Positions 25,212-37,455 of a stretch of 64,000 bases of DNA are shown here, piece by piece. Position 1 is the first letter of the stretch, and each line of letters begins with the position of its first letter. The notes under the pieces are model-generated. The model saw nothing but the letters and a program-made list of their open reading frames with translations. It was not told the DNA's origin and did not search any database. Where the stretch lies: the NCBI GenBank assembly GCA_907165065.1, contig OU015524.1, positions 124,585,760-124,649,759 of the forward strand. Direction: 5' to 3'. The stretch comes from Caprimulgus europaeus. Taxonomy: Eukaryota > Chordata > Aves > Caprimulgiformes > Caprimulgidae. The position numbers were made by a program, and so were the translations under genes.

Positions 25212-25620
25212 ATCATGGAATCACAGACTGGTTTGGGTGGGAAGGGACCGTTAAAGGTCATTCATTAGCCCAACCCCCTGCAGTGAGCAGGGACATCTTC
25301 AACCAGAGCAGGTTGCTCAGAGCCCTGTCCAACCTGACCTTGAATGTTTCCAGGGATGGGGCTTCTACCACCTCTCTGGGCAACCTGGGCCAGGGTCTCA
25401 CCACCCTCAGTGTAAACAATTTCTTCCTTCTCTCCAGTCTGAATCTCCCCTCTTGGAGTTCCAAACCAGCAGTCCCAAACATACACACAGACTGGGCGAT
25501 GAGTGGATGGAGAGCAGCCGGCTCATGGAGAGTTCCCAGCTCATGTGGAGCTTCTGGTCCCCCAGCACCCCAAACCCTTCTCCTCAGGGCTGCTCTCCAG
25601 CCATTCTCCACCCAGCCTGG
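25212..25620 (-). mobile_element. CR1 LINE fragment
   Basis: CR1 3' end to about 25455, then a further CR1 segment at 25490-25620 related to the 5' part of the plus-strand copy at 12039, with an internal deletion between them. Confidence 0.8.
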
Positions 25621-26784
25621 ATTTGAGCTTGGACAATCAAAGCATTGACTGGGATGGGTGATCAGTAAAGGATGCCAGAGAAGATGGTTCATCACGGGAG
25701 AAGGTTTCAGATCTCAAGCTCTTTCCAAAACTGCTTAGGAATTCATGGTGCTGAGAAGCAGCAGAGGACACCAAAAGGCTTATTCTTCCAGCTCTGACCT
25801 GATGTCAGTGTCCCAAGTGTCAACTGATGGTGAGCCAAGAGTAAGGACCTTGGGAACAGAGTATCTTCAAGAAAAGTGACTTTTTCCTTTCATTCTCCTT
25901 TAAAACCAGGAGTGCTGCAGACAGTCACAGCTCCAGAGAGACAGGAATTGAAAGGAAACCACATCAAAGCAGCCAAGCAGCTAACCACCCATCCATCCAC
26001 CTACCTGACTGACCAGCAGTAAACCACACAAACCCTGCAGCCAGCTGTCTTCTGCAGGAGATGCAGAATACACCATACACAAAAATAACCACACTCCAAG
26101 CAGGGCTACTTAATTATTCTGGTGAAAACTGGAGCTGAAATAGGGGCTTCCCGGGGACTGGGGCAGAGCAGGCTTGCTGGCTGATGTGGAGCCTGAGTGG
26201 TGAGTGCTGAGCTCCAGAGACATGTGACAAACCACTGTCCAAGTGATGAAGCACCACCCAGCAGCTCCATGAGCCTCCTGACTGCACAGGGCACAGCCTT
26301 TAGCACGGGGATCTTCCATTCTCTGCAGAGCATTTGGCTTGCTACCACAATGCTGCTGCTGGAAAATAAACAGATAAATAAGTAAATAACTGTAAGATAA
26401 ATGAAGTCCATGGAGCTCTGTTTAGACAACTCCTCAGGAAGCTTGGATGGATTTTTTGTTGGAGGACATCAGAGAGTTAAATAACTTCTAACATGATGAA
26501 AAATCTCAGGGATCCAGCCCAGCCATGGCTTAAAGCTCCCAAAGTTTGGCTGAAAGACTTGAAAAGATGTTGGGTGGTAAAAAGCAAAGGTAAGTACACA
26601 CAAAAGCAGTGAGTGGAAGTGAAAGAAAGAGAAGTTCAAACTCGAAGTAGGGAGCATTTTTAAATGACTCAGCACAATTAATCACTGGGACAGATTGTCA
26701 ACGACATGAGCAGCTTCTCCATCATGGTGTCCTCTGAAGGCTACATTTCAGAGAACTTAGGTTCAGCACAGGGAGGAACAGGGT

Positions 26785-27043
26785 ATTTAGTTTTTAAGCT
26801 AAAAGAAGGGAGATTCAGACTGGAGAGAGGGAAGAAATTGTTTACACTGAGGGTGGTGAGACCCTGGCCCGGGTTGCCCACAGAGGTGGTAGAAGCCCCA
26901 TCCCTGGAAACATTCCAGGTCAGGCTGGACGGGGCTGTGAGCAGCCTGGTCTGGTTGGAGATGTCCCTGCTCACTGCAGGGGGGTTGGACTGGATGGGGC
27001 CTTTAACGGTCCCTTCCCACCCAACCTACTCTGGGATTATATG
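26785..27043 (+). mobile_element. CR1 LINE fragment
   Basis: Plus-strand ORF2 C-terminus (GGGAAGAAATTGTTTACACT) to the CR1 3' end ATTATATGA. It sits tail to tail with the next copy. Confidence 0.87.
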
Positions 27044-27075
27044 AACAGGGCAGGGTAGGACAAACCAGACCAGAC

Positions 27076-27200
27076 CATGAGCTATTTCAGTTGGAAGGGA
27101 CCTACAGCAATCACCTAGCCCAACTGACTGACCACTTCAGGGCTGACCAAGTTAAAGCATTGTCCAAATGCCTCTCAAATATCCAAATGCCTGGACAGTG
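27076..27200 (-). mobile_element. CR1 LINE fragment, other subfamily
   Basis: Short CR1 3' end of a distinct, older type (CCACTTCAGGGCTGACCAAG). Confidence 0.75.
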
Positions 27201-27432
27201 GTGTGAGATGACAGAGAAGATGCTCTAATGGTCTCTTCTGGTCCTGAAGGCCCTTCTGCCCTTACAGGAGAGGGGCCATGAAGAAGACAAGAGCAGCAGA
27301 ACAGTTCTGGGCCAGAACAGCAGTGCTGTACCTTGTCTCCAACAGCAGCCAGGAGCAGATGCAAACAGGAGAACAGAAGAGAGAAAGCAAGTGATGGTTA
27401 TGACAGGAGATGCTGTCTGTAAGTGAGATCTA

Positions 27433-27575
27433 TCACAGAATGGCTTGGGCTGGAAAGGACCTCAAAGATCACCCAGTTCCAACCCCCCTGCTGTGGACAG
27501 GGTTGTCAGCCACTAGACCAGGCTGCCCAGAACCCCATCCAGCCTGGCCTTGAGTGCCTCCAGGGATTTACTGTC
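27433..27575 (-). mobile_element. CR1 LINE fragment, short
   Basis: CR1 3' end (CACAGAATGGCTTGGGCTGG), about 140 bp. Confidence 0.85.
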
Positions 27576-27815
27576 ACCTCAACGGGTCAGAAACAGAGGC
27601 AGTGTGCAAGGGCTGGCTGGAGGACACCGAGGATCTCCACCCAGCCTGCCAAAAGCAGCAAGATATATTGTTATGTGAGACTGGGGGGTGAGGGGTGGAG
27701 GTCAAAAGAAGTGACAACAGAGCAGATTTCCTCAGTCTCTCATGCTCACCTGGAAGCCCCTCCCATGCACCATGAAACCAGGATTTCAGTGATTTTCTTG
27801 GTGTTTGGCTCACTC

Positions 27816-27970
27816 TAGAACGCTGCTGTTACTCTGGTGAGAGCACCCAGTCATTTTATTAACTTTAAAGACCTGAAAGACTGGGAGCCTCTGCTCCAGC
27901 TGGTGGCAACACACCAGCCATGAGCCACACGCAGCATTTCAGTGTCACACACTCTCCAAGATGCACTCGT
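27816..27970 (+). repeat. Diverged duplicate, copy 1
   Basis: Shares AGAACGCTGCTG, TTAAAGACC and CTCCAGCTGG landmarks in order with 29319-29470; perhaps 70-75% alike by eye. Confidence 0.6.
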
Positions 27971-28276
27971 TGTATCTCCAAGTCCTGATTACAGCAACTG
28001 CGTGAAGGTGAGAGTCTGGAACTCTTTGTTTTTGTTGTCTTGTGGACAATATTGTGGGTTCTCAGCCCAAGCAGGTGACAGCAGACAGCAGTGATTCACT
28101 GCCAAGGAAAAAACCTGCCTTCCCCAAGAGCTCCAGCCAGCCAGAACACACGTCACCAGGGCAGCAGGGGAATACAAATGTCTCCATGACAGTGATGAAA
28201 CAGGACTCAAAATCCTGCTCAGAGGATGACAACACGCATGGAGCAAGGCCTTTGCACAGAGCCCCAGACCACTGAA

Positions 28277-28337
28277 CCTCCTCCTCCTCCTCCTCCTCCT
28301 CCTCCTCCTCCTCCTGCTCCTCCTCCTCCTCCTCCTG
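28277..28337. repeat. CTC trinucleotide microsatellite
   Basis: About 20 CTC units with a single CTG interruption. Confidence 0.95.
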
Positions 28338-29078
28338 CCCAGCTCAGCGCTGGCTCTGCAAAGGCATCATTTAATTACGTGTAGAAAACCTCCTGGCTAC
28401 GTCCTGTGATGAAACACAAGAGCTGTTTGGGGGGTTTTGGATAAAATTTCTCTACACAGACATGAAATATAAACGTGCACAATACTAAAGCTGAGATAAA
28501 GGAAATTCATTCTTCAAAGCAGTAACATTGGAAAGGCACTGATGGAAAGAGTCAAAGCAGGTCATGCTGCTGGGACTGGAAGTTTGCTCGTTTAGTCGGG
28601 GTAACGAAGATGGTGAGAGGGTGGGACATCTGCTGTGACCACGCTTGGGCTGCAGAGGTGAGAGCAAAAGGGGAAAGAAGAGCAGTGAGAGTTAGAGGAC
28701 AATGCTGGGGCGAGAACCGAGGGGTGTGAGCTGGCTGGGAAAAAACAGAGGTGGCAATTAGACAGAGTAGATTCCAGAATGGTCATGGAGAGACAATGAT
28801 GGCACCTGTTTGTAAGGACGTTCATCAGCTGGTGCAAGGGATTCTGTCACAGGGTGGACACGGCGAGGTGGGACCGGACACAACCCGATCCCCCCCAGCC
28901 GTGCCCACGCCCGTGCGTCCCCATCGGGGCGTTTCCAGCAGGTTTCAGAGAATACTGAACACAGTTCCCTCTCTTTGCCAACAGAGACAAAATACCTGTG
29001 CTTGGCACACGCCTCCCCGGGGAGCAGCGCTCCTGCACCCGTCCCTGCCCCGGGAATGAACGCTTTCCTAACACTAAC

Positions 29079-29168
29079 CGTGCCCCGCTCTGCAGCCGGC
29101 TGGCGTAGGCGGCGATCAGCGCGTGCTCCTCAGCTGGGCGGCTGCCAGCGTCCGCCTGGCACTGTGAC
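29079..29168 (-). CDS. DTNB: Beta-dystrobrevin exon B (first syntrophin-binding motif)
   Basis: A 90-bp exon joining exon A and exon C in phase. Its acceptor is TGCCAG/G after a pyrimidine-rich run and its donor is CACG/GTTAGT. The first G completes the Arg codon of exon A; 29 codons follow; the last two bases make an Arg codon with the first base of exon C. The core is PAEEHALIAAYASRLQ, matching the first of two tandem syntrophin-binding motifs of dystrobrevins (EEHxLIAxYAxRL is visible here and in exon C). Twelve residues separate the joining Arg from EEH, the same spacing I recall for mammalian DTNB. A second AG six bases upstream could serve as an alternative acceptor and add two residues. 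The exon is GC-rich and its first third is less conserved. Its length allows in-frame skipping. Confidence 0.88.
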
Positions 29169-29318
29169 CTGGCACTGATGGAGGCAAAAGAGAGCAAACA
29201 GGACAAAACATGAACACAAAGCCAACAATTAATGAGTGTTAACGAAACAAACAGTCCAAAATTAAAACAAACGGATGAGGAAATAAAGGTGTGAGCGTTT
29301 CTGCGGGTGACGTGAACG

Positions 29319-29470
29319 GAGAACGCCGCTGCTCTGGGGACAGTGCCCAGTGAGTTCTTAGACTTAAAGACCTACAAGACTGAGAACCTCAGCTCCAGCT
29401 GGTTGTAAGGCAGCAGCTAGGAGCTACAGGCACCATTTCAATGTCGTGTTCTCTCTGAGATGTCCTCCTG
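29319..29470 (+). repeat. Diverged duplicate, copy 2
   Basis: Partner of 27816-27970, lying about 150 bp from exon B on the acceptor side; shared order of short blocks, family unknown. Confidence 0.6.
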
Positions 29471-29633
29471 GACCGATGTCTGCTGCCGGCAAAGGTGAAA
29501 ACCCAGATTAGAGAAACACTGGGGCACCTGAGCACGCCGTGAACGCAGCCGTGGGGCTTCCCTGAGCCCATCAGCGCCCCGGGGGAGCAGGACCAGCCTG
29601 AGCAACACCATCAAAACATCCAGCAGCCACTGC

Positions 29634-30971
29634 TGGCAGCAGTGACATGGCAACAGGAGCCACAGCAGCAGTGACAGTGCCACCAGGATCCACAACAGCA
29701 CTGACAGCGCCACCAGGATCCACAACAGCAGTGACAGTGACACCAGGATCCACAGCAGCAGTGACATGGCAACAGGAGCCACAGCAGCAGTGACAGCGCC
29801 ACCAGGATCCATGGCAGCAGTGACAGTGCACCAGGATCCACAACAGCAGTGACAGGGCACCAGGATCCATGGCAGCAGTGACATCGCCACCAGGATCCAC
29901 AGCAGCAGTGACAGTGCACCAGGATCCATGGCAGCAGTGACATCACCACCAGGATTCACAGCAGCAGTGACATTGCCACCAGGATCCATGGCAGCAGTGA
30001 CATCACCACCAGGATTTGTGGCAGCAGTGACAGTGACACCAGGATCCATGGCAGCAGTGACATAGCCACCAGGATCCACAACAGCAGTGACAGTGCCACC
30101 AGGATTTGTGGCAGCAGTGACAGTGCCATCAGGATCTGCGGCAGCAGTGACATTGCCATCAGGATCCACAACAGCAGTGACATCACCACCAGGATCTGTG
30201 GCAGCAGTGACATCACCACCAGGATCCACAGCAGCAGTGACAGTGCCACCAGGATCCACAGCAGCAGTGACAGTGCACCAGGATCCACGGCAGCAGTGAC
30301 ATTGCCATCAGGATCCACAGCAGCAGTGACAGTGGCACCAGGATCCACGGCAGCAGTGACAGTGCCACCAGGATCCACAACAGCAGTGACAGGGCACCAG
30401 GATCCACAACAGCAGTGACAGGGCACCAGGATCCACGGCAGCAGTGACAGTGCCACCAGGATCCACGGCAGCAGTGACATTGCACCAGGATCCACGGCAG
30501 CAGTGACAGTGCCACCAGGATCCATGGCAGCAGTGACATTGCCACCAGGATCCACGGCAGCAGTGACATCACCACCAGGATCCATGGCAGCAGTGACAGT
30601 GCACCAGGATCTGTGGCAGCAGTGACAGTGCACCAGGATCCATGGCAGCAGTGACATCACCACCAGGATCTGTGGCAGCAGTGACATCACCACCAGGATC
30701 CATGGCAGCAGTGACATCGCCACCAGGATCTGTGGCAGCAGTGACAGTGCCACCAGGATCCACAACAGCAGTGACAGTGCACCAGGATCCACAACAGCAG
30801 TGACATCACCACCAGGATCCACGGCAGCAGTGACAGTGCCACCAGGATCCACAGCAGTAGTAACATTGCACGAGGATTGACAACAGCACTGACAGTGCCA
30901 TCAGGATCCACAACAGCAGTGACAGTGCCACCAGGATCTGTGGCAGCAGTGACAGTGCCACCAGGATCCAG
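29634..30971. repeat. Minisatellite, 28/30-bp unit
   Basis: About 45 tandem units built on CACCAGGATCCATGGCAGCA and GTGACA, with 28- and 30-bp forms. It starts 466 bp upstream of the exon B acceptor in gene orientation. Long open frames on the minus strand (VTAAxDPGG repeats) result from the unit lacking stop codons and are not genes. Confidence 0.95.
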
Positions 30972-31640
30972 GGTCTCCAGGGAGCAGCAGGAAGGGACAG
31001 CTGAGCACACCCAGGACCCCACAGCCCGGGGCTGGCGCCTCCAACCTGAGCAGGACTTACCCCGCTGCTGTCAAACAGCCCAGAACACCCCGAGCACAGC
31101 GGGGGCAGCGTCAGTGCTGCGGCCAAGGTCAGACCTGAGAGCTCCCAGCCTCCTCCCCTGCCTCCCAATGAGAAACAGAAACAGGGGGAAGTGAGAAACA
31201 ACCTAAACCATTCGTGGCTGGGACCAGCAGAACTGCCCTCTAACAGAGACTCACTGAACAACAACGATGGGCTCTTCTCTTTTGAGGACTCATAAAAACA
31301 AAGCCTCTGTGGCTTGGGATATTCTAGGAATAGGGATGGAATGCAAGAAATATTTGTCAGAATTAACCTCACTTAAATGACGATTTGTCTGTATGGCCCA
31401 ATTGAACCACGCTGGTTTGTACCACGCTCGTGGCAGCAGCATCTAAAAACCCTGAGGGAATCCAGCAAAATGGAGCTTTTTTTATCCCAGGCATCGCACA
31501 CAAAGGCAGCAACATGTTCTTCTCCAGCCCACAAGAGCCACACACCAGTTCTGCTGGGCTGGGTTTCCTCCCCAGCCACGTGAAGCTACAAGACCCCGAC
31601 AAAGCTGCTTCTGTTCCACCATGTGAAATGGTGCCCATGT

Positions 31641-32221
31641 GGAGAATCACAGACTCACAGAGCGTTGGGAGCTGGAAGGGACCCACCAGGGTGATGGAGT
31701 CCAACTGCTGTCCCTGCACAGGACAATCCCAACATTCACACCATGGCCCTGAGGGCCTTGGCCAAATGCTGCTGGAATCTTGTCAGCCTTGGGGCCATCA
31801 GCACCTCCCTGGGGAGCCTGTGCCAGTGCTCCACCACCCTCTGCCTCAAGAACCTTTTCCTCATGGCCAACCTCCCCCTCCCCTGCCACATCTTCCTGCC
31901 ATGGCCTCTGCTCCTGGCGTTGGTGGCCAGAGAGAAGAGCTCAGCGCCTGCCCCTCCTCTGCCCCTGGGGAGGAAGTTCCAGACCGCCAGGAGATCTCCT
32001 CTCAGTCTCCTCTTCTCCAGGCTGAACAACCCAAGTGCCTTCAGCCTCTCCTCACACCCTTCCCCTCTGAACCCTTTGCCCAGCCCAGCAGTGCTGGGTG
32101 CCCCCAGGACACGGGGGTCCCTCTGGGCTGCCAGGACACACTGCTGGCTCATGTTCAACTTGCCATGGAGCAGAACCCCCAGGTCCCTCTCTGCAGGGCT
32201 GCTCTCCAGCCTCTCCTTCCC
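31641..32221 (-). mobile_element. CR1 LINE fragment (subfamily 3)
   Basis: About 580 bp, nearly identical to 1174-1600 where they overlap and extending further into ORF2. Confidence 0.88.
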
Positions 32222-33147
32222 TGTGAGAGAAGCTGGGGAGAAAGCACCACTCAGCTGGGAGATGGGACGTCCTGTGCAGATATGAGACCAGACTGTTACC
32301 TGAAAGATCATTCTCCAGCAGGCCATGGTTATTTCAGCACAAAACACTTTCTTCCCAAACACAGGCGCACGAGAAACTCCACTTTGCCGTGTCAGCTATT
32401 CGAGTCCCTTTTCAGTTTCCAGCCTGCAGGCAATTCCCTCTCCACACACACTCAGGGAGGATTTCTGTCAGCAGCTTCTACAAACATGGCATTTATGGCT
32501 TTCAGCACCAATACCCCAATACTATGAAAACAGAATTCACGTTTTTTGAGAGGTACCAACTCTTTTCTTCTCCGCTATGTGCAGCAACACGTTGGAGAAG
32601 TCTGCCAGAAGCAGAATAAGGCCTTCTAAAAAAGAGGCAAAAGGGGATTATCCACGTCCAGCCCTCCAGGCAGCGAGCAACCTTTGTCATAAAGGGTTTG
32701 CAATAAGAAAGAGACGAAACATCAACCACTGGGAAGAGGGATTTTTAAGCAACCTCCACTCTGTGAAGCCTGACTACTGGCAGGTGCTGCAGAGCTTTCT
32801 TTTGGAGCAGGCACACGGCTGCCACCGTGACAGCTGAGATCCCAAACCTGTCCCATCATAACTCATTGCACGAGCTCTTTGAGAAGGGAAGAGCCCAGCA
32901 GGAACAGCCACGTTTTGAACTCGAAATGGGAACAGCTTCATCATCCTGGCTTTGGAAGAGAAATAAGAGTTAGGTTAAATTAACGTGGGTCTGAGCACTG
33001 TTCCCAGCACGTATCTGATTTTCCAGTCACACTTCAGACCGCCTGGTGCCACCCCAGCCCCCTCCAGGACGTCGCTCAGCAGCCTCCAAACCTCACAAAA
33101 CCACCCAATGCAGAATGAGGGCGAAGGCTTAAGGGGACCTACAGGAA

Positions 33148-33453
33148 AGTGGGGAGGGACTTTGGCCAAGGGCAGGGGGTGACAGGACAAGGGGTGATGG
33201 CTTGAAAGTGGCAGAGGGGAGATGGAGCTGAGATGTGAGGAAGAAATTGTTTGGTGTGAGGGTGGTGAGACCCTGGCCCAGGTTGGCCAGAGAAGCTGTG
33301 GCTGCTCCTCCCTGGAAGTGTTCTGGGCCAGGTTGGCTGAGGCTTTGAGCAACCTGGTCTAGTGGAAGGTGTCCCTGCTGCTGGCAGGGGGGCTGGGACT
33401 GGATGGGCTTGGAGGTCCCTTCCCACCCAAACCAGTCTGGGATTCAGTGAATG
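33148..33453 (+). mobile_element. CR1 LINE fragment (subfamily 1)
   Basis: Plus-strand copy of the subfamily 1 3' end, ending CAGTCTGGGATTCAGTG. Confidence 0.88.
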
Positions 33454-34587
33454 TTGTTGACTTGCACTCAGCTCCTCACCCACCACAGCTCCCCAGATTC
33501 TTTGCAGCATCAGGCCCATCGGGTTGGTCGTTCTCCAGTTCCTACTCACCCATTCTGCTTTATTTGCTGTCACTCCAAGCTGTCTTCATTAATTCCATCT
33601 GACTGACCTACAGGCCCACTCTGAATTAGAGGCTTGCCCTCTGGAGAAGCTCCAGCACCAACCCTGCACAGCACTGGTGTGACATTAGGGCCACGTGGTC
33701 CCTATTTCACCGTGCCAGCTGCCAAGACACAAACCCAGTGACGCTGACTGGGAGCAGACCCCGTGGGATCCCACCTGCCACGTGCTCCCTCCTTGCTAGG
33801 AAAATATTGATATTTTCTTTCCCTGGCTGCCATTTTCCAAGTGGTGTCGCACCCACGTAGCAGCAGTTTCAGCCAGTCCCCGTTTACCTCGTTTATTTAT
33901 GAAAACACCATATGGGATCGTGTCAAAAGCTTCATGAGTCAATCCCGTTTCAATCAGTGCTTCCCCCTCCTTCTCGAGGCCGCCCACCCAGGCAGACCCA
34001 CCCCGTTTCCACTCCCTGACACGATTTCTGCTCTCCACGGCCATGGCAGCTATTTTTGTTCCTCACCCCTCTGCATACAGATTGTTTTGTAACGTGGTCA
34101 GGAATCTGAACACATCCCTTTGACTCTCAGGCAGACAGTTCAGTAAAAACACTCCTTTACATAGCCTGAGAGCAGAGAAATGGCAGTGTCACCTCCTGAC
34201 ACCACGATGCCCACTCCTTCTCCTTTAATTTCCTTGTTTTCATGATTAAAACACAAGTGGCTCCGTTCCTCATCTGCACAGAAAAGGCCCCCAGCCCAGG
34301 GTGGGAACAGGGACACTTTGGGGTGGTTCTGCTCCAGATGCAGCCACAGCTGTATTTGCACCTCTCTGAAAATGCCTTTAAAATCTGGGAAAGTCTGGGG
34401 AAGTTCATTGTTAGAAAAATCTCCTTTTGAAAGTAACTTTCTATTGATCCAGCACTGCGAGTCACGTCGACGCCTTCCAAGACAATTTTTAGGCACCTCT
34501 CAGGGTCACACCTGGCCCATAACATAGCCTGGATTGGGACAGGGGTCAAACACACTGCTGAGGGCTTCTTTTGCTCTGTTTTAAACA

Positions 34588-34588
<1 letters not shown>

Positions 34589-34627
<39 letters not shown>

Positions 34628-34676
34628 CCTGGTAGATATATATATAGAGATATATATATATATCTATATATATATA
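34589..34676. repeat. AT microsatellite with internal inverted repeats
   Basis: An AT run followed by palindromic pieces (ATATATCT and AGATATAT arms). Confidence 0.95.
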
Positions 34677-35883
34677 ACTGTACTATAGTCACAGAATCTT
34701 TTACTCTTCAGAAGATGGTACCAAAGACAAAATTCCCCCTCCTCCCCCAGGTTAGCCACATGCTGTAACTGAACCCTTCCAAGCAGCATTACATGTAATT
34801 TTGTAGTATATTTCCCCCACTCTTCACAGAACAGCAGCCACCACACACAGAAATGTGTTACACCCTGCAAAGAAATCCTGTGATCTGTGAAACAGCCGAA
34901 GAGAGCAAGAAATGATGTTAACCAGGCTCCTTGTGAGGGAGAAGGATGAAGTGGGAAGAGATAAACGAGGTCAGAGGAAGCTGCCCAGCGCTGCAGGACA
35001 CTCCTCCTCGTCCTGCATCTCAGGGCTGATGGGTGAAGGTTCAGGTCTGGGGGATCTGTCACGCCTGGGGCTCCCACACGTCACTGCCCGCCAGTGGGAA
35101 CGGGGTTTGAGAGGTTCCTTGGCTCCTGCCCCAAGTTTTTCATGCCAGGACTTGGCTCTGCAGCCTTACAAGCAACTCAGTGAATTACTGAGGTATTTAA
35201 ATAGTGCTTTTGGTGTCTTGAATTAATTTCTGTTCTGAAAATCTACCAGGAAAGCCAAGGAAAATAGACAATTTATTTTAAATCCTGTAATTTACAGCAA
35301 GAAATCCTTGCAAATTTCTGTTATGCTCGTTCACAACTTTGTAAATCTTTACCAAAGGGCACGTGGCTGCCCTGGCTCCTGGGGAGGGAAAGAGCTCCCA
35401 AAGGGGCTGCCAGGATGGAATCCAGCGGGATCCTCTGGTTTGCTGTCACATCATCCCCCATGATTGATTTAAGGAGATGCTAAGGTCAAAAAGGATCATT
35501 ACCACCATTCTACATCACCCAGAGGATGAAACTCAGCACATCAATTTCTGAAGCAAAGCCAGGCTGCTGGCTGACCTGCAGGGATGGGATCTGCCTCAGA
35601 GACCACAGGTCCTGGGGGAGCCACCACGTCCCTTCAATGCTCTCAACGACCTTTTCATCTCCTCAGCCCCCCACCCCAGCTGCCCTGGGCAGGTCAGACG
35701 AGGTGGTGAGTGTCTGAGCTGGAAACCACACGCTCCAGTGACAGAGGGAGAGGTAAGGCAGAGCAGCAGCAGCAGCACGCTGGGTGGGCATCGCCAACAC
35801 AGAGAACAGGGGGAAAAACCATGATCTTGTGACACCTGAACTGAAAGCAGATACAGGACAGGGAGGAACAGAGAGGCAGCAGA

Positions 35884-36772
35884 GTGGTGCAGGAGGACAG
35901 CACTGGTGCAGAGGGACAGCACTGGTGCAGGACAGCACTGGTGCAGAGGGACAGCACTGGTGCAGGGGGACAGCACTGGTGCAGGACAGCACTGGTGAAG
36001 GAGGACAGCACTGGTGAAGGAGGACAGCACTGGTGCAGAGGGACAGCACTGGTGCAGAGGGACAGCACTGGTGCAGGAGGACAGCAATGGTGCAGAGGGA
36101 CAGCACTGGTGCAGGAGGACAGCACTGGTGCAGAGGGACAGCACTGGTGCAGAGGGACAGCACTGGTGCAGGACAGCACTGGTGCAGAGGGACAGCACTG
36201 GTGCAGAAGGACAGCACTGGTGCAGGACAGCACTGGTGCAGAGGGACAGCACTGGTGCAGGACAGCACTGGTGCAGGACAGCACTGGTGCAGGAGGACAG
36301 CACTGGTGCAGGACAGCACTGGTGCAGAGGGACAGCACTGGTGCAGAGCGACAGCACTGGTGCAGAGCGACAGCACTGGTGCAGAAGGACAGCACTGGTG
36401 CAGGAGGACAGCACTGGTGCAGGACAGCACTGGTGCAGGACAGCACTGGTGCAGAGGGACAGCACTGGTGCAGAGGGACAGCACTGGTGCAGAGGGACAG
36501 CACTGGTGCAGAGGGACAGCACTGGTGCAGGAGGACAGCACTGGTGCAGAGGGACAGCACTGGGGCAGGAGGACAGCACTGGGGCAGGACAGCACTGGTG
36601 CAGAGGGACAGCACTGGTGCAGGAGGACAGCACTGGTGCAGAGGGACAGCACTGGGGCAGGAGGACAGCACTGGGGCAGGACAGCACTGGTGCAGAGGGA
36701 CAGCACTGGTGCAGGAGGACAGCACTGGTGCAGGGGGACAGCACTGGTGCAGAGGGACAGCACTGGTGTGCT
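35884..36772. repeat. Minisatellite, 16/19-bp unit
   Basis: Roughly 50 units of GGACAGCACTGGTGCA with or without an extra GAG or GGA triplet. Both unit lengths equal one modulo three, so frames rotate and no frame on either strand meets a stop; the large open frames here are artefacts. Confidence 0.95.
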
Positions 36773-36889
36773 GCTGTTACTGAAAAAAAAAATCAAAATT
36801 TTAATTGGGAAAGTTGTACCAAAGGTGTGGAAGAACATGTGGAAGTGTGAAAACAGATGATTGAACAGAAAATGAAAGTATCAGCATCA

Positions 36890-37455
36890 TCACGTTGCCA
36901 GGAGGTGGAGGGAGGGGATCCTTTCCCTCTGCTCAGTGCAGGTGAGGCCACACTGGGAGTGCTGGGTCCAGTGCTGGGTTTCCCAGTACAAGAGGGGCAT
37001 GGACAGACTGGGGGGAGTCCAGTGAAGGGCCATCAAGATGAGGAAGGACGGGAACATCTCTGGTCCATGGAGGGGCTGAGGGAGCTGGGACTGCTCAGCC
37101 TGGAGCGGAGCAGGCTCGGGGGGATGGAATCCAGGTGTATAAATACCTGCAGGGAGGGAGTGATGAGGAAGGAGCCAGGTTCTTCCCAGTGGTGCCCAGT
37201 GCCAGGACCAGAGCTCATGGGCACAGAACCAGAAACTCCACCTGAATACAAACCCCCCACCCCTTTAGTATGAGGGTGGTCAAACAGTGGCACAGGTTGC
37301 CTGGAGGCTGTAGAGTCTCCACTTGTGGAAATACTAAAAACCCAACTGGACATGGTCCTGGGCAGCATCCTCTGTCTGACCCTGCTGGGGCAAGGGTTGG
37401 ACCAGATGATCTCAAGAGGACGCTTCCAACCTCAACCCATCAGGGATTTCTGTGA
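36890..37455 (+). mobile_element. CR1 LINE fragment
   Basis: Plus-strand ORF2 C-terminal region through the CR1 3' end (GATGATCTCAAGAGGACGC). Confidence 0.83.

Larger units (their letters stand above)
21900..29078 (-). other. DTNB intron B-C
   Basis: About 7.2 kb with CR1 pieces at 22335, 22961, 25212, 26785, 27076 and 27433, a CTC microsatellite at 28277-28337 and one member of a diverged duplicate pair at 27816-27970. Bases 23235-25210, 25625-26780 and 28340-29078 hold nothing I recognise. Confidence 0.85.

Noticed and set aside
29438-31372. Open frames with VTAAxDPGG repeats
   Set aside because: Minisatellite translation; frames overlap on the same strand.
29634-36772. CRISPR-like direct repeats
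   Set aside because: Units are contiguous without unique spacers and the genome is a vertebrate one.
35596-36860. Several long open frames (up to about 390 codons) on both strands
   Set aside because: They are produced by the 16/19-bp minisatellite, which lacks stop codons in every frame.
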